Below, piece after piece: positions 14,253-21,221 of a stretch of DNA of 55,144 nucleotides. The position numbers and the translations under genes were made by a program. The stretch is from an uncultured Clostridia bacterium. Its GTDB lineage: Bacteria > Bacillota_I > Bacilli_A > RF39 > UBA660. The stretch spans positions 1 to 55,144 of the forward strand of contig CAMUZE010000007.1 in the NCBI GenBank assembly GCA_947165135.1, written 5' to 3'. Position 1 is the stretch's first letter. Each line of letters opens with the position of its first letter. Below the pieces are notes generated by a model that did no database searches, was not told the DNA's origin, and worked only from the letters and a program-made list of their open reading frames with translations.

Positions 14253-16949
14253 TTTTCTAACAAGTTTTTGGCCATTTTGTTCATGTGCAAAACTATTTTT
14301 AAATTCTTCTAAAGCAGTATTATATTCAATTATAGCTCTTTCATCATATTTTAAATAGTCTCCATAAATATTTCCATTATATGTCTCTACAATATACCAA
14401 TCATCATTATATATACAATAAACAATATCATGTCTTCCACATGATTTAAAATTCTCTAGTTGTTCTAAATCTGAGTTAGCATATCTAATTGCATTAATTA
14501 CCTTTAATGCTTTTTCTTGTTCATTTTTTGAATCATGCATAAAATCACAATAAGAAATTTGAGTTCTTGGATCTTGATAACTACATTTTGGATTTCCATA
14601 TTTTATTTTAGTTAAATCTAAATTAGGCTTTTTATATATTATGGTTAAATGTCCATGGTATTGATCAGTATCTCTATATTTTGCATCATTTTTTTCATAA
14701 ATTGTTGGTGTTTTAATATCACTAGGAAATGGTGTTCCGTTTGGTTTAGCATACGCTTCAGTTCCTATGCATACCAAACTAATAGGACTATCTTCATCTT
14801 TATTATTTTGAGATACATTAACAATGTCTTTAATTGCCTCAGAAAATGCTATTATTGCTTGATCATTTTTTACTTTATGAGTGCACTCTATACTATTAGC
14901 AATTAATACTTCGCCATTTCTTTTTAAAGGGGCAAATCCAGCAATTTCATTATTATTATCATAAATAATTAATATTCTGCCATTTCTACATAATGTAGCA
15001 TGTAGTAAGTGATTATGTGCTATATCATTTGTTCTTATACAACAATTTCCTTTATAACCTAATGTAAATGCAATTGGATCATTTAATTTCATCATTTCAT
15101 AAGAGTAACCATTTGAGCAATTACCTTTAACATAAGGAATGCTAGATTCTGTTCTTTTTTTCATTTGTTCATAAATATCCAATACTGATTTATATATTTC
15201 ACCATTAGAATATCTTGTTTTATTACCAAGACATATATCATTTAAAATATCATTTTCTGTTAATTTATAATTATCCGGAGAAACATCATTAATATCTCTT
15301 GATGGAGAAAACTTTTTAAATATAATATTTAATTTTTTTAAAGTAATTAATCCATGACATTTTTCTTTTAATTCATCAAAATTGTTATATAAATAACTCC
15401 AATATTTGTTTAAATCACTCGTTGGATTATTAAGCATATCAATAAAGTGATTGCTTTTTTGATTTGCAAACATAAAATTAATAAATTCATTAGATATATT
15501 GGGTAAATATTTATTTCCTTCTTTTGTAAATTTAATACCATTAACTTTTAGAGAACTAACATTATTAAAAAATGTTCTATTTAAATTACCATAATCACCA
15601 TTTAATATTTTTAAAGTTCTTTCTAATCCAAAGGTTAAATATAATTTTATTGCATAGCTATATGTATTTGATAATTCATCTTCGTTATCAATATTTAGTA
15701 ATTTTAATATTTGGTTAATATGCTTAACATTTAAAAGCATTATTTGCTTAAATGATATACCATTTAAATAATCCATTCTGTGTGATGTTTTACCAAATTT
15801 TAAGTAAAATATAGTTTTTAATATATTAGGAGAGTAGAATAGTTTTTGATAATCTTCTTTTGTGATTGCATTTATTTTCATTCTATTATACAATGCATTT
15901 TTTACAATTCTAACTTCATTTTCATCTAATTCTTGTGTGTTACATAAGATTCTATATACAAAATCTATAAAATTATTTTTTATTACTTCATTTTTTTCAC
16001 ATTCTTCAATAATTACACCAAAGTATATATAATCAATATTATTAAAACATAAATATTTACCATTTAATAAATGTGAAAATATTTTTTTAAAATCATAATT
16101 GTTATTTTTAAGATACTCAGGAGTATCTTTTTCTAAAAATTCTTTTATAAAATTTGTATCAACATTTTCAAATTCTAACAGTTCATTTATCATTTCACTT
16201 GTCATTAGGGATAAAGTTCTTTTATCTACAATAACTTTTTCTTTTTCAAAAGATTTCCATCTTTTCCATTTGATAAGTCCTACTGGATTTACAACTTTAT
16301 CATAATCATCAGCTAATAAGATATGATTACTTACTCCATTAAGTATTTCATGAATAGCTTTTTTTCTATAAACTTTTGTTTTATATATCTCATCGTCATA
16401 AATCATATTATAAAATAATTTTTCTGTATTCATTCCTCTAAAAAAAGATGGCTTTAGCTCTTCTTCAGAACATAATGCAACAATTCTTTGAAAGTATTTG
16501 CTTTCAATAACTTGATCATATATTTTTGGACTTTTTATTGTATGTAAAAAGTTTGCTAATGATCTTAATTCTTTCTCATTAAAAAATATGGTACTTGTGT
16601 TATATATTTCGAATAATTTTTTTCTAGTTAATGATTGTCTAGGTGCTAATAGATGGTCCTGTATTTTTTCATTACTAAACATTATTTCTTGAAAAAATGC
16701 TGGAACTTTCCTAAAAATAGTTCTTAATATTTCAGTATTTTCAATACCAAAAATAGCACTTTGAACTTCTGGATTATTAAAAATTATTTTTGCTTCTTCT
16801 TCTGTTATACTTGGTAGAATTTTTATAGCTTTTCCATTTCTTGTTTTTTGAAAATTATTACCCATGTTACTTTTAGCATAATAATTATAAGATCGGCTTA
16901 ATATAAAAATTTTTTTATCCAAAGTTAGTGTTTGATTATCTTGCTCCAT
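14247..16949 (-). CDS. Large hypothetical protein (900 aa) with C-terminal GNCC-containing domain
   Basis: This is the longest gene of the block. Residues 1 to about 580 are helical and Asn/Lys/Leu-rich, without a known motif. The last 320 residues look like a folded alpha/beta domain. It contains LGYKGNCCIRTND (C636, C637) followed by strands NGRILIIYDNNNEIAGFAPL and RNGEVLIANSIE, which recall an acyltransferase-like or PcfJ-like core, but I cannot assign it. Further Cys residues (PKCSYQ, KSCGRH) could join a metal or active site. The start follows a GGGGGG site, and the promoter has an extended -10 (TGTTATAAT, 16985-16990 region). It ends QKLVRKL. Transcribed opposite to its neighbours. Confidence 0.7.
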   Translation of the reverse strand: MEQDNQTLTLDKKIFILSRSYNYYAKSNMGNNFQKTRNGKAIKILPSITEEEAKIIFNNPEVQSAIFGIENTEILRTIFRKVPAFFQEIMFSNEKIQDHLLAPRQSLTRKKLFEIYNTSTIFFNEKELRSLANFLHTIKSPKIYDQVIESKYFQRIVALCSEEELKPSFFRGMNTEKLFYNMIYDDEIYKTKVYRKKAIHEILNGVSNHILLADDYDKVVNPVGLIKWKRWKSFEKEKVIVDKRTLSLMTSEMINELLEFENVDTNFIKEFLEKDTPEYLKNNNYDFKKIFSHLLNGKYLCFNNIDYIYFGVIIEECEKNEVIKNNFIDFVYRILCNTQELDENEVRIVKNALYNRMKINAITKEDYQKLFYSPNILKTIFYLKFGKTSHRMDYLNGISFKQIMLLNVKHINQILKLLNIDNEDELSNTYSYAIKLYLTFGLERTLKILNGDYGNLNRTFFNNVSSLKVNGIKFTKEGNKYLPNISNEFINFMFANQKSNHFIDMLNNPTSDLNKYWSYLYNNFDELKEKCHGLITLKKLNIIFKKFSPSRDINDVSPDNYKLTENDILNDICLGNKTRYSNGEIYKSVLDIYEQMKKRTESSIPYVKGNCSNGYSYEMMKLNDPIAFTLGYKGNCCIRTNDIAHNHLLHATLCRNGRILIIYDNNNEIAGFAPLKRNGEVLIANSIECTHKVKNDQAIIAFSEAIKDIVNVSQNNKDEDSPISLVCIGTEAYAKPNGTPFPSDIKTPTIYEKNDAKYRDTDQYHGHLTIIYKKPNLDLTKIKYGNPKCSYQDPRTQISYCDFMHDSKNEQEKALKVINAIRYANSDLEQLENFKSCGRHDIVYCIYNDDWYIVETYNGNIYGDYLKYDERAIIEYNTALEEFKNSFAHEQNGQKLVRKL

Positions 16950-16984
16950 ATTTTTATTTTCCCCCCTTTGATAAATCGTCCTAT

Positions 16985-17035
16985 ATTATAACACATTTTA
17001 TATTACTTGAAAATAAAAAATAAAATGTATATAAT
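16985..17035. promoter_or_regulatory. Divergent promoters
   Basis: On the minus strand TGTTATAAT (TATAAT at 16985-16990) serves the 900-residue gene. On the plus strand TTGAAA (17007-17012), a 17-nt spacer and TATAAT (17030-17035) serve the 17060 gene. The two promoters lie within 50 bp and could be co-regulated. Confidence 0.65.
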
Positions 17036-17059
17036 ATTAAAACATATGGGAGGTTTATT

Positions 17060-17599
17060 ATGGGTGATTATTGTTATTATAGTGATGATTATAGAAAAAA
17101 ATTAAATGAAAGAGTATTAAAACAATTAAAAGCAACTAGAAATAAATTGAAAGCTGCAACCACGGATAAGCAAACTGATGAATCAAACAAAGAAGATTTG
17201 AGAAATTTTGGTGTGCAAAATAATTTTCCACATTTAAATGATGAACAGAAAAGAAAACTTAACGATTTATTTTATAAAAGAGAGTTTTATGCAAGAAGAT
17301 TTTATGATGCTGTCGAAAGTGTAGATGATAGCATATCTTACTTAAAAGGATGTCAAAAAGATTTTTTTAAGGTTAATGATGAAATTTGTGTAATTCAAGG
17401 ACATAGATTATCAAATGGTGCAGAACTAGTAAATGTCGATGGAGAAATGAGAGCTAAAAGGACATGCATAATATGTGGAAAAGAAGTATATGATAGTACA
17501 ATTTCATGCAAGGATGTAGTTGTAGATCTTCCTAAACAGCAAGCAGCTAAAAGAGTTCTTTCAAAAGGAAAAAAAGGTTATGTTTTTTTCTGGGAGTAA
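17060..17599 (+). CDS. Hypothetical protein with a C-x4-H...C-x2-C finger
   Basis: This is a 179-residue protein. A basic helical N-terminus (10-45) and a charged helical middle are followed by a putative zinc site: C110-x4-H115 (CVIQGHRL) and C136-x2-C139-G (CIICGKEV), with C150 nearby. It is the third member of the finger set in this block. The tail carries VLSKGKKGYVFFWE, a variant of the local basic end with an aromatic extension. It has a strong GGGAGG site and starts an operon with the nucleotidyltransferase gene 3 nt downstream. Function unknown. Confidence 0.7.
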   Translation: MGDYCYYSDDYRKKLNERVLKQLKATRNKLKAATTDKQTDESNKEDLRNFGVQNNFPHLNDEQKRKLNDLFYKREFYARRFYDAVESVDDSISYLKGCQKDFFKVNDEICVIQGHRLSNGAELVNVDGEMRAKRTCIICGKEVYDSTISCKDVVVDLPKQQAAKRVLSKGKKGYVFFWE

Positions 17600-17602
17600 T
17601 AT

Positions 17603-17992
17603 ATGTTTAATAAAGAAAGATTTAAAGAATATTTAGAAAGTTTAAATCTAAATAATAAAGATTTTATTATAGTGGCTGGAGGTAGCCTATTACTTCAAAA
17701 TGTTAAAGATACTACAGAAGATATTGATTTATATGTGAATAATAAAGCATTTAATGAGTTAAATAGGCTATTTGAAATTAAAAAAAGTAATAAACCATAT
17801 CCAAATCATTATGTGGTTAATGATAATTTAGAAGTAGTTTTAAAAGATAATTTAGAAGAAATCGATTATGTATTAATTGATGGATACAAATGTTCAACAT
17901 TAGAATATGAGTATGAATGGAAGAAAAAGCAAAATAGACTAAAAGATAAAGAAATATTAAAACAATTGGAGAAAAAATTAAAGAATAATTAA
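17603..17992 (+). CDS. Minimal nucleotidyltransferase-fold protein
   Basis: This 129-residue protein has the core of a DNA polymerase beta-like nucleotidyltransferase. GGS lies at 26-28, then TEDIDLYV carries the metal-binding pair D40/D42, and a third carboxylate probably lies in the strand LEVVLKDN or EEIDYVLID. The C-terminal helix KDKEILKQLEKKL resembles the K-D-x-x-D/E helix of AbiEii/MNT-type proteins. Such proteins can be antitoxins, toxins or nucleotide-adding enzymes, but no HEPN or AbiEi partner is adjacent. It follows the finger gene by 3 nt with a GGGAG site. Confidence 0.7.
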   Translation: MFNKERFKEYLESLNLNNKDFIIVAGGSLLLQNVKDTTEDIDLYVNNKAFNELNRLFEIKKSNKPYPNHYVVNDNLEVVLKDNLEEIDYVLIDGYKCSTLEYEYEWKKKQNRLKDKEILKQLEKKLKNN

Positions 17993-18020
17993 AATAAGTT
18001 TAATGAAAGGAGAGATAAAA

Positions 18021-18326
18021 ATGGAACTATTATTAGCAGCAGTAGCTATTGGAATCATTTGTATGGCAACAACCGTAATTTATTGCATAGTTGCTGGTCG
18101 TAAAGAAAGTAAGCATGCACCTAGTGTTTATTGTCAATTTGTTAGTGAAAAACCAAAAAGTAGTCCTAAATCTTATGAGATTAAGGAAATAAAACATATG
18201 AATATACAACAAAGTAAGTCTAAAAGAAACAATATAGTTAATAATACTCCGAGTTATAGTGAAAATAACAGTGAAAAAGGAAGAGGAAGAGTAAAAAAAA
18301 TTAATATTGAAGGCTTTTTAAAATAA
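18021..18326 (+). CDS. Small single-pass membrane protein
   Basis: The start is placed at the ATG 18021, 7 nt behind AAAGGAGA (18006-18013), rather than at an upstream in-frame ATG that lies before the ribosome binding site. The 101-residue product has one N-terminal transmembrane helix (about 2-25, LLLAAVAIGIICMATTVIY) followed by GRKESKH, so the rest is a basic, Ser/Asn/Lys-rich, probably disordered cytoplasmic tail. It is 28 nt after the nucleotidyltransferase gene and likely in the same operon. Function unknown. Confidence 0.6.
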   Translation: MELLLAAVAIGIICMATTVIYCIVAGRKESKHAPSVYCQFVSEKPKSSPKSYEIKEIKHMNIQQSKSKRNNIVNNTPSYSENNSEKGRGRVKKINIEGFLK

Positions 18327-18363
18327 TAATGTAATGTTTTAATTTTACAAAAATGATTAAATA

Positions 18364-18372
18364 TGTTATAAT
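18364..18372 (+). promoter_or_regulatory. Extended -10 promoter
   Basis: TGTTATAAT lies 25 nt before the ATG at 18398. An AAAGGGGGA site follows. Confidence 0.65.
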
Positions 18373-18397
18373 AAACAGCCGTTAAAGGGGGATAATT

Positions 18398-19189
18398 ATG
18401 AAAAAACAAAATTTAAAAGAAAATTTATTTAAAAAAATATGTCTTGAAGATTTATCAACATTTGCTGCTGATTGTTTAGAAGGTACTTTAAAAAAAAATA
18501 CTATACCAGTATTTGCTGTTAAAGAAGTAACACGAACAGATGGTAACATCACTTTACCAAAATTACAATTAGTATGTTGTATAGATTATGATAAATGGTA
18601 TCAAACAAGAGATAATACACAGAATTGTAAAATGACAGGTTGGTTTAATGATAAAAATAGTGTTGATATAATAATACGTCGTGGACAAAGAGTAGCTAAT
18701 AAAGGAATTAGTGAATTACAAATTATACATGGTAAAGTTGTTCCAGCAGATATATCAATTTATGGAACTGAAATGTATATAATTCATATGATTCCTGGTA
18801 AAAATGGTGAACCCACAACAATTGAAACAAAACACTATAAAGATATTTCACCAATATATGATTCTTATTTAAAATTAAGTGTTGAACAAGAGACAACTAA
18901 TTTAAATACAGAGCCAAAAATAAGAAACTCTAATGTTAAGGTTGCTAAGTACTGGTTTGAAGCTTGTTTAACTCAAGATATTGATTATTGTTATGATGAA
19001 TTAGCAAGATATGATATTTCTCCAGATGAAGTTAGAGTTAATAATGTAAAACCTGGTGAGGAAACTATAGCAATAAATAGAATAGTTAAAGATCCATTTG
19101 CTGTTATAAGAAGATTTGAACAAATAGAAGAGTCTAAAAAAGAAAATGGACCTAAATTAACAAAAAAATCAAATAAAAGAAATAATTAA
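18398..19189 (+). CDS. Hypothetical protein with basic tail
   Basis: This is a 263-residue soluble protein. The middle (about 35-140) is strand-rich with several Cys (QLVCCIDYDKWY, QNCKMTGW) and a charged IIIRRGQRV segment. The C-terminal third is helical. No motif is recognised. It ends GPKLTKKSNKRNN, a good match to the local tail, and is the last gene of the tailed block. It has its own promoter, and the terminator begins inside the last codons. Confidence 0.65.
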   Translation: MKKQNLKENLFKKICLEDLSTFAADCLEGTLKKNTIPVFAVKEVTRTDGNITLPKLQLVCCIDYDKWYQTRDNTQNCKMTGWFNDKNSVDIIIRRGQRVANKGISELQIIHGKVVPADISIYGTEMYIIHMIPGKNGEPTTIETKHYKDISPIYDSYLKLSVEQETTNLNTEPKIRNSNVKVAKYWFEACLTQDIDYCYDELARYDISPDEVRVNNVKPGEETIAINRIVKDPFAVIRRFEQIEESKKENGPKLTKKSNKRNN

Positions 19190-19215
19190 ACTCGAACGAA
19201 TATGTTCGAGTTTAA
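19186..19215 (+). terminator. Rho-independent terminator
   Basis: A 12-bp perfect stem (TTAAACTCGAAC and its complement) with a 6-nt loop ends in AATTTTA. It overlaps the stop codon of the gene before it. Confidence 0.85.
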
Positions 19216-19220
19216 TTTTA

Positions 19221-19229
19221 TGCTATAAT
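19221..19229 (+). promoter_or_regulatory. Extended -10 promoter, mini-leader type
   Basis: TGCTATAAT lies 17 nt before the ATG; GGTGAT at 19236-19241 is the ribosome binding site. Confidence 0.7.
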
Positions 19230-19246
19230 AATCATGGTGATTAGTT

Positions 19247-19714
19247 ATGAATCAATATATGAAAGTTGCTAAAGAATTAGCAGATGATAATTTAAAAACA
19301 AATGTAGGAGGACCTTTTGGCGCTTGTATAGTAAAAGATGGAAAAATTATTGGAAGAGGTTCTAATCACGTTTTAAAAAATAATGATCCCACAGCACATG
19401 CTGAAGTGATGGCAATAAGAGATGCATGTAAAAATATTAATTCATATGATTTAAGTGGTTGTGAATTATATACTTCTTGTTTTCCTTGCCCAATGTGTCT
19501 TTCAGCATCAATTTGGGCTAATATTAAAAAAATATATTATGGTAATACTTCTGTTGATGCAGAGAATATCGGATTTAGAGATGATTTTATATATGATTTT
19601 ATTAAGAATATGAAAGATAATAATGAAACTTTAGAATTAAAATGTATTGACCATGATGAAACTATTAAAACATTTAATGAATTTAAAAATAAAGAAGATA
19701 AGACTATTTATTAA
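19247..19714 (+). CDS. guaD: Guanine deaminase
   Basis: This 155-residue protein is a cytidine-deaminase-fold enzyme that converts guanine to xanthine, very like the short Bacillus GuaD (156 residues). Zinc ligands are in TAHAEV (H51, catalytic E53) and PCPMC (C81, C84). The GGPFGACIVKDGKIIGRGSN start and the GFRDDFIYD segment near 125 match the GuaD subfamily rather than TadA, in which the latter differs. Cytoplasmic purine salvage, alongside deoD and pdp elsewhere in the window. It is a single-gene unit with a very short leader. Confidence 0.88.
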   Translation: MNQYMKVAKELADDNLKTNVGGPFGACIVKDGKIIGRGSNHVLKNNDPTAHAEVMAIRDACKNINSYDLSGCELYTSCFPCPMCLSASIWANIKKIYYGNTSVDAENIGFRDDFIYDFIKNMKDNNETLELKCIDHDETIKTFNEFKNKEDKTIY

Positions 19715-19736
19715 ACTCTAATTGATTAGAGTTTTT
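19713..19736 (+). terminator. Terminator overlapping the guaD stop codon
   Basis: The 9-bp stem AAACTCTAA/TTAGAGTTT with loop TTGA is followed by T's. The left arm includes part of the TAA stop (19712-19714). Confidence 0.85.
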
Positions 19737-19742
19737 ATTTTA

Positions 19743-19751
19743 TGATAAAAT
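19743..19751 (+). promoter_or_regulatory. Extended -10 promoter, mini-leader type
   Basis: TGATAAAAT lies 16 nt before the ATG at 19768. GGTGA at 19758-19762 coincides with the predicted transcription start. Confidence 0.6.
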
Positions 19752-19767
19752 AAAATAGGTGAAGAAT

Positions 19768-21150
19768 ATGAAAAAAATAATAATTCCATTAATACTAGTT
19801 ATATTACTTTTAGTAGTGGGAGTATATGGTTATGTAGAGCATATTAATAATCAAATAATTTCTATAATAACTTTAGATATTAATCCTAGTATTGAAATTA
19901 ATTTAAACAAAGATAATAAAGTAGTAAAAGTTATTGCTTTAAATGATGATGCTAAAGATATTATTAATAATAATTTAAAAGGTAAAACTTTAGATGAAAC
20001 ATTAAAATCAATTACTAATAATGTAATTGAAAAAGGTTATGCCGAAAAAGATTATGTTGCAATAATTTTATATTCAAAAGGAAATGTTGATAATGAAAAA
20101 GTAAAACAAAACATAGAAAAAAATTTTGAAGTTAAACAAAAAAGAGTAGAGATTGTTGTAGTGGAATCAGTTACCAAAGAAGATGAAGAACTTGCTAAAA
20201 AGTATAATATTAGTCCTGCCAAAGTATCTTATATTGAAACTATAATAAGTGATAAAGAAAATATTAGTGTTGAAGATTTCTCTAATAAACCAGTAGATGA
20301 ACTTAAAGATACTAAAGAAACTGGTAATTATTGTCCTGATGGATATATGTTAGAAGGATCTTGGTGTTTTAAGGAAGCTGGTAAAAAAGCAGCAAGAAAT
20401 GGTGAGGTATGTCCAAGTGGGTATTTTGAATATAAAGGAAAATGTTATGAGGAAACAGGTGTAATAGACACTGGAAATGTTTCATGTCCAGATGGATTTA
20501 CTCTAGAAGCCAATGATTGTATAAAGAAAAACTATATTAATGCATCAGTAGAAAGTTATATATGCTCTAAAGGTATGGTAAAAACAAAAGGTGAAGTTGG
20601 CATGGCTCCTATGGAATCTGGTCCTGCTAGAGAAGTAGTATGTGTTGATACAAAAACTACACGTCCAGTTACTGTTTGTAATTTACCAGCAAGTGATCCA
20701 ACAGAACGTATGTCATATAATGGAAAATGCTATTGGCATAAGGCTCCAGTTATATCTTCTGGTTGCCCTGGAAAAATAAAAGTAAAAGGTTTCTGTTGGG
20801 ACTCAGCAGAAGGTGTATACATGTGCCCAAATGGTTATAATAGTAATAAGAGAACAAAAGATGATGAGTGTTATACAGTACTAAAAAATGTTAAACCAAT
20901 AATAAGTGGCTATAAGTGTGATGATGAAAATATGATTCTTGAAGGTAATAAATGTATAGTTATAGAAAAAGCTGGTCTAATACATGAAAGAATGTGCCCA
21001 GATAAAGCAACTTTAATTGATAATGATCACTGTATCAATTTAGATAAAATTATTGATAAAGTATCGGGATATATTTGTGATGAAGAGCATACAAGATTAA
21101 AAGGTAATGAATGTATTATATATGAACAAATTGAGTCATTACATTATTAA
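19768..21150 (+). CDS. RsgI-like extracellular protein with Cys-rich repeats
   Basis: This is a 460-residue protein. The ATG at 19768 behind GGTGA is preferred to an in-frame GTG that forms part of the ribosome binding site. Only three residues precede a transmembrane helix (about 4-24), so the cytoplasmic anti-sigma domain of true RsgI is absent. Residues 30-110 (SIITLDINPSIEINLNKDNK, KVIALNDDAKDI) match the extracellular middle domain of RsgI-type anti-sigma factors. From about 185 to the end lie repeated Cys modules of the form C-P-x-G-Y/F-x-L/Y-x-x-x-x-C (CPDGYMLEGSWC, CPSGYFEYKGKC, CPDGFTLEANDC and looser copies), resembling oocyst-wall-type repeats. It is a likely surface protein stabilised by disulfides. 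No sigma-I gene is adjacent. Confidence 0.75.
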   Translation: MKKIIIPLILVILLLVVGVYGYVEHINNQIISIITLDINPSIEINLNKDNKVVKVIALNDDAKDIINNNLKGKTLDETLKSITNNVIEKGYAEKDYVAIILYSKGNVDNEKVKQNIEKNFEVKQKRVEIVVVESVTKEDEELAKKYNISPAKVSYIETIISDKENISVEDFSNKPVDELKDTKETGNYCPDGYMLEGSWCFKEAGKKAARNGEVCPSGYFEYKGKCYEETGVIDTGNVSCPDGFTLEANDCIKKNYINASVESYICSKGMVKTKGEVGMAPMESGPAREVVCVDTKTTRPVTVCNLPASDPTERMSYNGKCYWHKAPVISSGCPGKIKVKGFCWDSAEGVYMCPNGYNSNKRTKDDECYTVLKNVKPIISGYKCDDENMILEGNKCIVIEKAGLIHERMCPDKATLIDNDHCINLDKIIDKVSGYICDEEHTRLKGNECIIYEQIESLHY

Positions 21151-21180
21151 AAGTTCGAACTGTCAAATTCGAACTTTTAA
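21147..21180 (+). terminator. Terminator after the Cys-rich protein gene
   Basis: A 13-bp stem (TTAAAAGTTCGAA and complement) with an 8-nt loop. It overlaps the stop codon. Confidence 0.75.
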
Positions 21181-21192
21181 TTTATTTTAATA

Positions 21193-21201
21193 TGATATAA
21201 T
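21193..21201 (+). promoter_or_regulatory. Extended -10 promoter
   Basis: TGATATAAT lies 20 nt before the ATG at 21222, with a GAGAGGA ribosome binding site between. Confidence 0.65.
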
Positions 21202-21221
21202 ATTATTAGAGAGGACTTTAT

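Noticed and set aside
14649-14906. Plus-strand open frame inside the 900-residue gene
   Set aside because: It is a shadow frame rich in Ile/Phe/Cys with no ribosome binding site, and the minus-strand reading is far longer and coherent.
17603-17992. Complete MNT-HEPN or AbiE toxin-antitoxin system
   Set aside because: Only the nucleotidyltransferase half is visible; neither neighbour has HEPN (R-x4-6-H) or AbiEi features.
8964-19189. Encapsulin cargo peptides as the explanation of the basic tails
   Set aside because: Tails such as LILGLRK faintly recall cargo peptides, but most lack the G-S-L core and no encapsulin shell gene is in the window.
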